From positions 1,116,001 to 1,180,000 of the forward strand of contig NZ_JAIVLL010000001.1 in assembly GCF_020524625.1 (NCBI RefSeq): 64,000 bases of DNA, written 5' to 3'. This document shows, one piece after another, positions 18,771 through 27,381 of this stretch. Every line of letters begins with the position of its first letter. Within the stretch, counting starts at the first letter, position 1. Below the pieces are notes generated by a model. The model saw only the letters and a list, made by a program, of their open reading frames with translations, searched no databases and was not told where the DNA came from. The position numbers and the translations under genes are program-made. Source of the stretch: Brevundimonas poindexterae (lineage in GTDB: Bacteria; Pseudomonadota; Alphaproteobacteria; Caulobacterales; Caulobacteraceae).

Positions 18771-18930
18771 CTGTGGTCATCCCCTGGATCAGGCAGATCC
18801 GGCCCGGTGCCCTCGATGCAAGCGACACGCCAGCCGGCTGGACCGGACATGGGTGTGGCCGATCCGCAACGCAAGAGGAGGATGGCAGGCGCCGACAGGC
18901 AAGCTATGCAGGAGGTCGGAGCCGCCCGCC

Positions 18931-19563
18931 ATGCCCCTGTTGTCCCTGTTCGAGCCCGCTGTGATCCTGCCGTTTCTGGTGGCGGTGGCGCTGGTCGAGC
19001 TGACGCCCGGGCCGAACATGGGCTGGCTGGCGCTGATCGCGGCGGGACGGGGCCGGACGGCGGCGCTGGCGGCGGTGGCCGGGGTGACGCTGGGGCTGGC
19101 GGCGTGGATGCTGGCGGCGGTGGCCGGGGTCAGCGCGCTGGTGATCCGGTGGCCGTGGCTGTTCCAGATCATCCGCTGGGCCGGGGTGCTGTATCTCGTC
19201 TGGCTGGCGTGGGAGGCGTGGCGCGGAGCCGGCAGCGGTCCGGCAGACGGGGGCGAGGGCTCGCGCCGGACCCTGTTTCTGAAGGGCCTGCTGGCCAATC
19301 TGCTCAATCCCAAGGCGGCAGTCTTCTATACCGCCCTGCTGCCGACCTTCATGCGGCCCGGGGCCGGGTCGACGGTGGCGCAGGCGCTGACGCTGGGCGG
19401 GCTGCATCTGGCGGTGGCGACCACCATCCACGCGCTGATCGTGCTGACGGCAGCGGGCGCCGGGGGACCGGTCCTGCGGCGGCTGGAAGGGCGGACCGCG
19501 CGGGCGGTGATGGGCGGCGGCATCCTGCTGGTCGCGCTGTGGATGGCGTGGGAGACGCGCTAG
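18931..19563 (+). CDS. LysE family transporter
   Basis: The protein has 210 residues. Five to six membrane helices and the LysE/RhtB signature VALVELTPGPNMGWLALIA (about 15-34) are present, as is LANLLNPKAAVFYTALLP near 112-129. The family exports amino acids or related compounds; the substrate cannot be told. The start at 18931 follows AGGAGG at some distance and excludes a non-hydrophobic extension. The stop overlaps the stop of the convergent monooxygenase gene by four bases. Confidence 0.88.
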   Translation: MPLLSLFEPAVILPFLVAVALVELTPGPNMGWLALIAAGRGRTAALAAVAGVTLGLAAWMLAAVAGVSALVIRWPWLFQIIRWAGVLYLVWLAWEAWRGAGSGPADGGEGSRRTLFLKGLLANLLNPKAAVFYTALLPTFMRPGAGSTVAQALTLGGLHLAVATTIHALIVLTAAGAGGPVLRRLEGRTARAVMGGGILLVALWMAWETR

Positions 19564-20738
19564 GGCCGGGGGTCGAGCAGCAGGCCTGACACGGTGGCGG
19601 CCAGCAGCCGGTCGGCCAGCGGCAGGCGGGCCAGCTTGCCCAGCACATGGTCGCGCACCCAGGGCAGCAGCCGGCCGTCAGCCTGATAGAAGGGGGTAAA
19701 GCCGAGGCTGAGCGCCTGATAGAGCCGGATGTGCCAGCGGCGGGTGGCGGCATAGGCGGCCAGCGCCCCATCCAGATCGACATGGACGGCCAGCGCCTGC
19801 GACAGGGCGAAGGCATCCAGCAGGCCCATATTGACCCCCTGCCCCAGTTGCGGACTGGTCGAATGGGCGGCGTCGCCGATCGCCGCCAGCCGGTCGGCGA
19901 CCGGGCGAGCGAGCGTATGGTGGCCATAGCGGGCGAGGGTCAGCTGGTCCGGGGCGGTCAGGCTGTCGAGCACGGGCGCGACCTCGGGCCAGAGGGTCCG
20001 CACCTCGGCCTTCCAGACCTCGAGCCCGGCCGCGCGCCAGTCTCCATAAGAGGCCGTCTTGAGGCTCCAGAAGAAGGTGGCGAGCGGCTGCGCCGCCTCC
20101 GGGCGGCGACCGACGGGCAGGACGCCGATCATCTTTGCCGCGCCGCGATAGACCTGTTCCAGCGCATGCGGATCGAAGGGCGCGCCCGGCCAGGGGACGG
20201 TGGCCCACAGGGCGCCATAAGACAGCTCGTGCCGTCGGGCACCCAGCGATGCGGCGATGGCGGAGCGGGCGCCGGAGGCATCGATGACCAGATCGAAGGC
20301 CGGGCCGGTGCGGCCTGCGGCATCGGTCAGACGGCCTGCGTTCGCCCCAAGGATTTCCCGGCCCGTCTCGACCGTCACGCCGGCGTCGAGCGCCGCGCGA
20401 TGGAGGACATCGAACAGGGTCGCGCGGTGGACGCCCAGCGCCCGGCGGGGGCGCGACAGGGCCGCATAGCCGACGTCGAGGACGATCCGCCCGCGCCGGG
20501 CCTCTCGCCCGAACAGGCGGTCGATGGGCTGGGCCAGGGCCTCGACCTCACCCGTCAGCCCCATGGCGTCCAGCACCGCCAAACCCGTCGGCTGCAGCAT
20601 GAAGCCCGCGCCCACGGGGGCCGCCTGATCGAAGCGCTCCTGGACGACGACCTGGTGCCCCGCGCGCGCCAGCAGCGTCGCCGCCGCCAGCCCCGCCGGC
20701 CCGGCCCCCACCACGGCGATGTCGAGTGTGCGTGTCAT
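19560..20738 (-). CDS. FAD-dependent monooxygenase (UbiH/salicylate hydroxylase type)
   Basis: The protein has 392 residues. The N-terminal dinucleotide-binding motif VVGAGPAGLAAATLLARAG lies near 8-26, and the second FAD motif GDAAHSTSPQLGQGVNMGLL near 285-304. These are the group A flavoprotein hydroxylase hallmarks. The start at 20738 is chosen because the GxGxxG motif follows within ten residues. The substrate is unknown; no catabolic neighbours are present. Confidence 0.85.
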   Translation of the reverse strand: MTRTLDIAVVGAGPAGLAAATLLARAGHQVVVQERFDQAAPVGAGFMLQPTGLAVLDAMGLTGEVEALAQPIDRLFGREARRGRIVLDVGYAALSRPRRALGVHRATLFDVLHRAALDAGVTVETGREILGANAGRLTDAAGRTGPAFDLVIDASGARSAIAASLGARRHELSYGALWATVPWPGAPFDPHALEQVYRGAAKMIGVLPVGRRPEAAQPLATFFWSLKTASYGDWRAAGLEVWKAEVRTLWPEVAPVLDSLTAPDQLTLARYGHHTLARPVADRLAAIGDAAHSTSPQLGQGVNMGLLDAFALSQALAVHVDLDGALAAYAATRRWHIRLYQALSLGFTPFYQADGRLLPWVRDHVLGKLARLPLADRLLAATVSGLLLDPRP

Positions 20739-20814
20739 CGGCCCCTCCCCGTCCCGCCTTGCCACAAAGACAGGGGGTTGAGGAACCGGATGCCAACGGT
20801 CACGCTGGTCCCCC

Positions 20815-22719
20815 ATGCTCAAATCAAGAATGAACCCGCGCGTCTTCTGGGGCGCCAGCCTGATCATCGGCATATTGCTGGTCGCGGCGCTGATCGCGCC
20901 CGGCGCCTCGGACTATGCGTTCAGCCACGCCCAGGCCTGGGTGATCGACACCTTCGGCTGGTTCTATGTGGCCTCTGTGGCAGGGTTCGTGCTGGTGGTT
21001 CTGGTGCTGGCCATGGGGCCGACGGGCCGGCTCAAGCTGGGGCCAGACGATGCCGAGCCCGACTTCCCCTATCTGTCCTGGCTGGCCATGTTGTTTGCAG
21101 CCGGGATGGGCATCGGCCTGATGTATTTCGCCGTGGCCGAGCCGGTGCAGCACTATGCCGCCCCGCCGGACGCCGCGCCCGGGACCTTTGCCGCCGCCCG
21201 CGAGGGGATGGTCATAACCTTCATCCACTGGGGGGTGCATGCCTGGGCCATCTATGCCGTCGTGGGGCTGAGCCTGGCCTATTTCGCCCACCGCAAGGGC
21301 CTGCCCCTGACGTTGCGATCGGGGCTGCATCCGCTGCTGGGGCGGCGGATCAACGGGCCGATCGGCGATGCGGTGGACATCTTTGCCATCTGCGGGACCC
21401 TGTTCGGGATCGCCACCTCGCTGGGGCTGGGCGTGGCCCAGATCAACAGCGGGCTGAACTATCTGACCGGCCTGCCGTCCAGCCCGTGGGTACAGGTGGG
21501 GCTGATCGCTTTGGTCATGGGGGCCGCGACCGTATCGGTGCTGACCGGTCTGGACCGGGGGGTGCGGCGGCTGTCAGAGCTCAATCTGGTGATCGCCGTC
21601 GGGCTGATGCTGTTCGTGCTGATCGCGGGGCCGACCGGGTTTCTGCTGAAGGCACTGGTGCAGAATTTCGGCCTGTATCTGGACCACTTCTTCGAGCGGA
21701 CCTTCAACCTCTATGCCTATGAGCCGCGCGGCTGGATGGCCAGCTGGACGCTGTTCTACTGGGCCTGGTGGATCGCGTGGTCGCCGTTCGTCGGCATGTT
21801 CATCGCCCGCATCTCGCGCGGGCGGACGGTGCGCGAGTTCGCCGCCGGGGTGCTGCTGGTGCCGACGGGCTTCACCTTTTTGTGGATGACGGTGTTCGGC
21901 AATACGGCCATCGCCATCGACATGGGCACGGCGGCGGGCGCGATCACTCAGGCGGTGCAGACGGACCTGTCGACGGCGCTTTTCCGGTTCTTCGAATATC
22001 TGCCGGGAACGGCGATCACCTCGACACTGGCGGTGCTGCTGGTGGCGGTCTTCTTTGTCACCAGTGCGGACTCGGGCTCGCTGGTGATCGACACGATCGC
22101 CTCGGGCGGGGCGGATGAGACCCCGCGCTGGCAGAGGGTCTACTGGTGCTCGCTGGAAGGTCTGGCGGCCGCGCTGTTGCTGCTGGCCGGAGGTCTGGGC
22201 GCCTTGCAGGCGGCGACCCTGGTGGCGGCCCTCCCGTTTGCGGTGATCATGATCCTGTTGTGTGTGGGGCTGTCACGACAGATGTTCGCCGACGCTGCGG
22301 GGCGCGAGATCGAGACCGAGACGCCGCCCCTGGGCGAACAGGTCAAACGCATCCTGTCGCCGGCGCGCCGCAAGGACATCGACCGACAGATCGAACGGCA
22401 CGGCCTGCCGGCCATGGAGGCGGTGGCCGCCGCCCTGACCGCAGAGGGGGTCGAAACCGCCGAAGTCGTGCTGTCCGACACCGGGGCCGATCTGGTCGTG
22501 CACCATCCGGGCTGGACGGATTTCCGCTGGTCCCTGATGGCCACATCGCGCGCCCTGCCCGCCTTTTCCGCGCTGAACGCGCCCGAAGGTCGGCGGGCCA
22601 GCGAATGGCGCCTGACCGGGCGCGGGCAGGACGGTCGCCGACATGACCTGACCGGCTTTACCCGCACCCAGATCGAGGCCGCCATCCTGGAGCAGCTGGA
22701 GCGGTGGCGGCGGGGCTAG
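20815..22719 (+). CDS. BCCT family betaine/choline/carnitine transporter
   Basis: The protein has 634 residues. Twelve membrane helices are visible. The family signature lies in helix 8 (FYWAWWIAWSPFVGMFIARI, about 315-334), and the glycine-rich helix 3 segment MLFAAGMGIGLMYFAVAEPV near 92-111 is the substrate/sodium-binding stretch. A soluble C-terminal domain of about 130 residues is like that of BetT, which in known members senses osmolality. It likely imports an osmoprotectant. The gene is divergent from the monooxygenase with a 76-base gap. Confidence 0.92.
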   Translation: MLKSRMNPRVFWGASLIIGILLVAALIAPGASDYAFSHAQAWVIDTFGWFYVASVAGFVLVVLVLAMGPTGRLKLGPDDAEPDFPYLSWLAMLFAAGMGIGLMYFAVAEPVQHYAAPPDAAPGTFAAAREGMVITFIHWGVHAWAIYAVVGLSLAYFAHRKGLPLTLRSGLHPLLGRRINGPIGDAVDIFAICGTLFGIATSLGLGVAQINSGLNYLTGLPSSPWVQVGLIALVMGAATVSVLTGLDRGVRRLSELNLVIAVGLMLFVLIAGPTGFLLKALVQNFGLYLDHFFERTFNLYAYEPRGWMASWTLFYWAWWIAWSPFVGMFIARISRGRTVREFAAGVLLVPTGFTFLWMTVFGNTAIAIDMGTAAGAITQAVQTDLSTALFRFFEYLPGTAITSTLAVLLVAVFFVTSADSGSLVIDTIASGGADETPRWQRVYWCSLEGLAAALLLLAGGLGALQAATLVAALPFAVIMILLCVGLSRQMFADAAGREIETETPPLGEQVKRILSPARRKDIDRQIERHGLPAMEAVAAALTAEGVETAEVVLSDTGADLVVHHPGWTDFRWSLMATSRALPAFSALNAPEGRRASEWRLTGRGQDGRRHDLTGFTRTQIEAAILEQLERWRRG

Positions 22720-22771
22720 CGAAGGCGGCCGCAGGGGGCTAGCGTTCGGGCGGTTGTCCAAGGAGTGCCCC

Positions 22772-24385
22772 ATGAGCCTGTCCCTGTCGCGCCGGTCGGC
22801 GCTGTTTGCCGGTGCGGGAGCTGCGGCCCTGCCGACGAAGGCCTGGGCGCAGGAGGCGGCCCGGGACCATTCGGAGCTGGCGGCGGCGGTGGATGCCTAT
22901 GTGATCCGCTGCATGGCGGCCTTTCCCGATCAGCCGGCGCTGGGGATTGCACTGGTCAAGGACGGCGAGGCGGCATTGACGCGCGGCTATGGCGTCAAGG
23001 CCGTGGACCGGCCGGGACGGGCAGACGAACACACCCTGTTCGCCATTGCGTCGAACACCAAGAACGTCACCGCCGCCGCCCTCGCAATCATGGTCGACGA
23101 GGGCAAGGTGAAGTGGGACGAGCCGGTGCGGACCTATCTGCCCGGCTTCACCCTGTCGGACCCGTTCATCGGCGAGCGGATTACCGTGCGCGATACGCTG
23201 AGCCATCGGGCGGGCTTCGGGCTGGGGGCCGGGGACCTGCTGTTCTGGCCGAACAGCGACCGGACGCGCGCCGAGGTGATGGCGGCCATCCCGCATGTGC
23301 CGATCGAAGACCAGTTCCGGGCGCGGTACCACTACTGCAACCTGATGTTCGTGGTGGCGGGCGAGGTGCTGGCTGCGGCCTCGGGCATGGCGTGGGAGGA
23401 CTTTGTCCAGACGCGCATTCTGGACCGGGTCGGCATGAGCGACACCGCCGTGATGGCGACCCGCGCGGATCCGGCGAAGTCGGCCCTGCCCCATGCGCGG
23501 GTGGGACCGCCGCTGCGCTATCAGGGCGAGATGACCCGCATCGCCGACAGTATCGCCGAGGTGTGGAACTGGGATTCCGCTGCGGCCGCGGGTGGCCTGT
23601 GCGCCAGTCCGCATGACTGGGCCAAGTGGATCGCGGTGCGACTGGCCGACGGCAAGCTGGCTGACGGGTCGCAGCTGTTTTCCGAAGCCTCGGCGCGGGA
23701 GATGTATCGACCGAACATCATCAGTTCGTCCTCGCCCGGGCCGACGGCCGAGCTGCCGGGGCGGTCGATCGCCTCGACCTATGCCATGGGGCTGGCGGTG
23801 CAGGACTATCGCGGCGAGCGGCTGATCAGCCACGGCGGCGGCTCGCCCGGCGGGATTTCGGCGACGGTGCTGCTGCCCGGCCGGAACGCGGGCTTTGCCA
23901 TCTTCTCGAACGCCGAGGAGAGCTATCTGCTCAGAGCGCTGCGGAGCGGCATCGCCGACATCGTCATGGACAAGACCGGCTTCGACTGGATCGCCGACAG
24001 CAAACGCTATGAGGCCGAGTCGACCCAGCGGTCGCTGGCCGCCGCCGTCGAAATCGACGCGAAACAGGCGGCGGGCGCGGCCCCCTCCCTGCCGCTGTCG
24101 GCCTATGCGGGGACCTGGCGCGACCCCTGGTACGGGGACATCGTCATCGAGCGCCGCGATGTCCAGCTGTGGCTGCGCTTCACCCATAATCCCGCGCTGC
24201 AGGGCCCGCTGGAGCCCTACGACGGGGAGACCTTCCGCACCCGCTTCCCGGACAAGCGCGAGGAGGACGCCTTCGTCACCTTCGAACTGGAGAACGGCCA
24301 GCCGGTGCGGGCGACGGTCAAGGGCGTCAGCCCCGACATCGACTTCAGCTATGACTATCAGGACCTGAGGCTGACCAAGGTCTGA
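22772..24385 (+). CDS. exported serine hydrolase, beta-lactamase family
   Basis: The protein has 537 residues. The N-terminus SLSRRSALFAGAGAAALP has a twin-arginine look and ends at AWAQ, so export by Tat is likely. The beta-lactamase-fold motifs are S-x-x-K (ASNTKN, near 97), Y-x-N (HYCN, near 188) and the HGGGSPGG segment near 352. A C-terminal DUF3471-like domain follows. Family members are peptidases, esterases or lactamases of unknown substrate (EstB/Pab87 type). The start has AAGGAG seven bases upstream. Confidence 0.87.
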   Translation: MSLSLSRRSALFAGAGAAALPTKAWAQEAARDHSELAAAVDAYVIRCMAAFPDQPALGIALVKDGEAALTRGYGVKAVDRPGRADEHTLFAIASNTKNVTAAALAIMVDEGKVKWDEPVRTYLPGFTLSDPFIGERITVRDTLSHRAGFGLGAGDLLFWPNSDRTRAEVMAAIPHVPIEDQFRARYHYCNLMFVVAGEVLAAASGMAWEDFVQTRILDRVGMSDTAVMATRADPAKSALPHARVGPPLRYQGEMTRIADSIAEVWNWDSAAAAGGLCASPHDWAKWIAVRLADGKLADGSQLFSEASAREMYRPNIISSSSPGPTAELPGRSIASTYAMGLAVQDYRGERLISHGGGSPGGISATVLLPGRNAGFAIFSNAEESYLLRALRSGIADIVMDKTGFDWIADSKRYEAESTQRSLAAAVEIDAKQAAGAAPSLPLSAYAGTWRDPWYGDIVIERRDVQLWLRFTHNPALQGPLEPYDGETFRTRFPDKREEDAFVTFELENGQPVRATVKGVSPDIDFSYDYQDLRLTKV

Positions 24386-24422
24386 GTCCGAAAACCGCGA
24401 GACACCGGCGGGGCGTGCAGGC

Positions 24423-25547
24423 ATGGTTCGCGCCATGGAGAGCCCGCCCCCCCTGTCGGCTGAAGCCTGTTACCGCGCCGTCGTCGCGCGCGACGCGCGG
24501 TTCGACGGGCGCTTCCACACTTGTGTGAAGACGACGGGCATCTATTGCCGTCCGGTGTGCCCGGCGCGGACGCCGCTGTTTGCCAATGTGGAGTTTGTCG
24601 CGAGCGCCGCGGAGGCCGAGGCCCGGGGGTATCGCCCCTGCCTGCGCTGTCGGCCCGAAACGGCGCCGGATTATTCCGCCTGGCGTGGAGAGGTCGCGAC
24701 CGGGGGCGCGTGGCGGGGGACAGCCAATACCGTCAGCCGGGCGCTGCAGATGATCGACGAAGGCGCGCTGGATGAGGGCGGGCTGGACCGTCTGTGCGAC
24801 CGGCTGGGGGTCGGCGAGCGGCACCTGAGACGGTTGTTCCAAGCGCATCTGGGCGCCTCGCCGGTGGCGGTGGCCCAGACGCGGCGGGTGCGGCTGGCCA
24901 AGGCCGTGCTGCATCAGACGCGCCTGCCGATGGCCGAGGTGGCGATGGCCTCGGGGTTCGGCAGTGTGCGGCGCTTCAACGAGACCTTTCAGGCGCTTTA
25001 CGACCGGCCGCCCTCGGCGCTGCGGCGGGGCGCTGGTGAAGAGGCCGGCGCCGGCGTCGAGCTGTCGCTGAGCTGGCGGCCGCCCTATGAGCTCGACGCC
25101 CTGATGGCGGCGCTGGCCGCGCGGGGCGATGCGGTGGTGGGCGGCGTCTGGTCGCGCGTCCTGGACCGCGAAAGGGACGGTACGACCGGACGGGTCGAGG
25201 CGAGAGCGGGCCGTGGGAATGCCCTGCAGGTCCGGGTCGAGGCCGACCGGCTTGAGGCCCTGCCCCGGGTGCTGGCGCGGGTGCGGCGGGTGTTCGATCT
25301 GGGGCATGACCCCGACGCCCTGATGCGCGATCTGGGTGAGGATCCGGTGCTGGGGCCCCGGGTGGCCGCGCGGCCCGGCCTGCGCCTGCCGGGATCGTGG
25401 GTGCTGGACGATGGGGCCGTGGCGCCCGCCGACCGCTGGCTCGATCCGGACACCGAGGCGCTGGCTGAAAACTGGCGTCCCTGGCGGGCCTATGCGGCGC
25501 TGTATCTGACGATGGACGAGGAGACCGATCATGCGAAATGCGCGTGA
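24423..25547 (+). CDS. Ada-AlkA fusion regulator lacking the glycosylase core
   Basis: The protein has 374 residues. Domains in order are an Ada N-terminal zinc domain with the four-cysteine set (YCRPVC near 41-46 and CLRC near 73-76), an AraC helix-turn-helix domain (about 100-200), and the AlkA N-terminal beta domain (about 205-300). Full-length relatives then continue with a HhH-GPD glycosylase domain of about 120 residues. Here the sequence jumps from RPGLRLPGSW almost directly to the extreme C-terminal ENWRPWRAYAALYL. The HhH motif and catalytic Asp are therefore missing in frame. It should sense methylphosphotriesters and activate transcription, but not excise 3-methyladenine. The ogt gene overlaps its end. 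Confidence 0.85.
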   Translation: MVRAMESPPPLSAEACYRAVVARDARFDGRFHTCVKTTGIYCRPVCPARTPLFANVEFVASAAEAEARGYRPCLRCRPETAPDYSAWRGEVATGGAWRGTANTVSRALQMIDEGALDEGGLDRLCDRLGVGERHLRRLFQAHLGASPVAVAQTRRVRLAKAVLHQTRLPMAEVAMASGFGSVRRFNETFQALYDRPPSALRRGAGEEAGAGVELSLSWRPPYELDALMAALAARGDAVVGGVWSRVLDRERDGTTGRVEARAGRGNALQVRVEADRLEALPRVLARVRRVFDLGHDPDALMRDLGEDPVLGPRVAARPGLRLPGSWVLDDGAVAPADRWLDPDTEALAENWRPWRAYAALYLTMDEETDHAKCA

Positions 25548-26046
25548 GCTGTGGCTTGACCGGGTGGAGTCGCCGCTCGGCCCTCTGCTGGTCGTGACGG
25601 ATGCGAAGGGCGTGGTCCATGCGCTGGACTTTGCCGACTATGAGCCACGCATGCGGCGACTGATGCGGCTGCGACACGGGGCCGTGGACCTGTCGGAAGG
25701 TGGCGAAACCGGGCCGGTTCGGGCGGCGCTCGAGGCCTATTTCGCTGGAGACGCCGCAGCGCTGGACCGGCTGCCGATTGAGACAGGCGGCACCGAGTTC
25801 CAGAGGTCGGTGTGGCAGGCCCTGCGCGACATTCCGCATGGCCAGACCCGCACCTATGGCCAGCTGGCCGAGGCCATCGGGCGCCCCACCGCCGTGAGGG
25901 CCGTAGGGCTGGCGAACGGCGCCAATGCCATCGCCGTGATCGTGCCCTGCCACCGGGTGATCGGCCGCGACGGCACCCTGACCGGCTATGCTGGCGGGCT
26001 GGAGCGGAAGCAGTGGCTGCTGGAGCTGGAGCGCGACGGACGCTGA
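25531..26046 (+). CDS. ogt: methylated-DNA-protein-cysteine methyltransferase
   Basis: The protein has 171 residues. The active-site motif PCHRVIG lies near 140-146 with the acceptor Cys at about 141, and GQTRTYGQLAEAIGRPTAVR is the typical DNA-binding helix region. It removes O6-alkyl groups from guanine in a suicide reaction. It overlaps the Ada-AlkA-like gene by 17 bases, so the two form an alkylation-response operon. Confidence 0.95.
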   Translation: MRNARELWLDRVESPLGPLLVVTDAKGVVHALDFADYEPRMRRLMRLRHGAVDLSEGGETGPVRAALEAYFAGDAAALDRLPIETGGTEFQRSVWQALRDIPHGQTRTYGQLAEAIGRPTAVRAVGLANGANAIAVIVPCHRVIGRDGTLTGYAGGLERKQWLLELERDGR

Positions 26047-26091
26047 CGGTTTCACTTGCGTTCGGTGGCCGAAGGACTATGTTCATGCCGA

Positions 26092-26114
26092 CTTATGCTG
26101 AAAGTGAGCATAAG
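26092..26114. promoter_or_regulatory. operator palindrome 1 upstream of nadA
   Basis: CTTATGCT-GAAAGTG-AGCATAAG has perfect 8-bp arms. Its 19-base core TATGCTGAAAGTGAGCATA matches the second palindrome at 26159-26177 (consensus T-A/T-TGCT-N-A-N-N-N-TGAGCA-A/T-A). It is probably a binding site for a repressor of NAD biosynthesis. Confidence 0.7.
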
Positions 26115-26158
26115 GAGGGCGGTCGGGGCGATCCCGCCGTCCTGTTTCGGGCCTCATA

Positions 26159-26177
26159 TTTGCTCAGATTGAGCAAA
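26159..26177. promoter_or_regulatory. operator palindrome 2 abutting the nadA ribosome-binding site
   Basis: TTTGCTC-AGATT-GAGCAAA is a perfect 7-bp palindrome sharing the same 19-base pattern as the site at 26092-26114. It directly touches the AAGGAG ribosome-binding sequence of nadA. A protein bound here would block transcription start or elongation. Confidence 0.7.
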
Positions 26178-26188
26178 AGGAGAGAGAG

Positions 26189-27268
26189 ATGGCCGACGGC
26201 GCCTTTGGACTGTCCCCGGAAACCGAGCGGGCGACGGCCGCGATCTGGCCCAAGGTGCGCGATCATGTGACGCCGCTGGAATGGCCGGCGCAGGCGGAGC
26301 TGATCGTCGAGATCAACCGGCTGAAGGTCGAGCGCGATGCCGTCATCCTGGCCCACAACTATATGACGCCCGACATCTTCCACGGCGTCGGGGACTATGT
26401 CGGCGACAGTCTGGGGCTGGCCAAGGAGGCCGCGAAGTCGAAGGCGAAGGTGATCGTCCAGGCCGGCGTGCACTTCATGGCCGAGACCTCCAAGATCCTG
26501 AGCCCGGACAAGACCGTGCTGATCCCGGACCTCAGGGCCGGATGCTCGCTGGCGGCCTCGATCACCGGGGCGGACGTGCGCCTGATCAAGGCGCGCTATC
26601 CGGGCCTGCCGGTCGTCACCTATGTGAACACGACGGCCGATGTGAAGGCCGAGACCGACATCTGCTGCACAAGCGCCAATGCGGTGCAGGTGGTCGAGTG
26701 GGCGGCCAAGGAATGGGGTGTGGACCGGGTGATCCTGATCCCCGACGAATTCCTGGCGCGGAACGTCGCGGCCCAGACGAACGTGGGCATCATCGCCTGG
26801 AAAGGCCGCTGCGAGGTGCACGAGCGCTTCACCGCCGACGACATCGCAGAGATGCGGGCGGCGTATCCGGGCGCGGAAATCCTGGCGCACCCGGAATGCC
26901 CGGAGGAGGTGCTGGCCGCCTCAGACTTTGCCGGCTCGACCGCCGCCATGAGCGACTATGTCACCCAACGGAAGCCGAAGCAGGTGGTGATGATCACCGA
27001 GTGCTCCATGGCCTCGAACGTGGCGGCGGACTCTCCGGACACCCGCTTCATCGGGCCGTGCAACCTGTGCCCGCACATGAAGCGGATCACGCTGGAGAAC
27101 ATCCGCGACTGTCTGGTGAACATGCAGTTCGAGGTGACGGTGCCTGAGGCGCTGATCGAGCCCGCCCGCCGTGCGGTCCAGCGGATGGTCGACCTGCCCC
27201 CGCCCGAGAAGCCCGCGCGCTATGATCTGGTGCGGGCCCGCCACCACGTCGATGTGGAGTTGATCTGA
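26189..27268 (+). CDS. nadA: quinolinate synthase
   Basis: The protein has 359 residues. It condenses iminoaspartate with dihydroxyacetone phosphate to quinolinate, using a [4Fe-4S] cluster. Motifs seen are VILAHNYMTPDI near 51, the DLRAGCSLA cysteine near 117, TYVNTTADVKAE, HPECPEEV, MITECSMASN and the GPCNLCPHM cysteines near 290-294. The stop codon overlaps the ATG of a 37-codon small ORF (TGATG). It heads the nad operon and sits behind two copies of a conserved palindrome. Confidence 0.97.
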   Translation: MADGAFGLSPETERATAAIWPKVRDHVTPLEWPAQAELIVEINRLKVERDAVILAHNYMTPDIFHGVGDYVGDSLGLAKEAAKSKAKVIVQAGVHFMAETSKILSPDKTVLIPDLRAGCSLAASITGADVRLIKARYPGLPVVTYVNTTADVKAETDICCTSANAVQVVEWAAKEWGVDRVILIPDEFLARNVAAQTNVGIIAWKGRCEVHERFTADDIAEMRAAYPGAEILAHPECPEEVLAASDFAGSTAAMSDYVTQRKPKQVVMITECSMASNVAADSPDTRFIGPCNLCPHMKRITLENIRDCLVNMQFEVTVPEALIEPARRAVQRMVDLPPPEKPARYDLVRARHHVDVELI

Positions 27269-27381
27269 TGTACTATGTGGCCCCGACCCGGGTGGTGGCG
27301 AAGATCGAGCCGCGTACCCTGAAACTGTTGGCATTGGTCGCATTGTGGCTGGGTGTCACCCGGCCCACGTTGAGGCCATGA
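27268..27381 (+). CDS. candidate 37-residue small protein coupled to nadA
   Basis: An ATG overlaps the nadA stop (TGATG), and the ORF ends in a TGA that overlaps the start of the site-2 protease gene (ATGA). The product starts MYYVAPTRVV, has a Lys/Arg/Glu stretch and then a hydrophobic helix (LKLLALVALWLGV), so it may be a tiny membrane-associated protein. The exact stop-start overlaps at both ends favour a translated ORF that couples the two flanking genes. A chance ORF in the gap remains possible. Confidence 0.5.
   Translation: MYYVAPTRVVAKIEPRTLKLLALVALWLGVTRPTLRP

Noticed and set aside
18771..18930. Heat-shock (RpoH) promoter for clpB
   Set aside because: A CTTG element is present but no convincing -10 partner at the right distance, so it was not listed.
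26092..26177. nadA upstream palindromes as terminators of ogt
   Set aside because: They have no T-run, and the two share one sequence pattern, which fits operators better.
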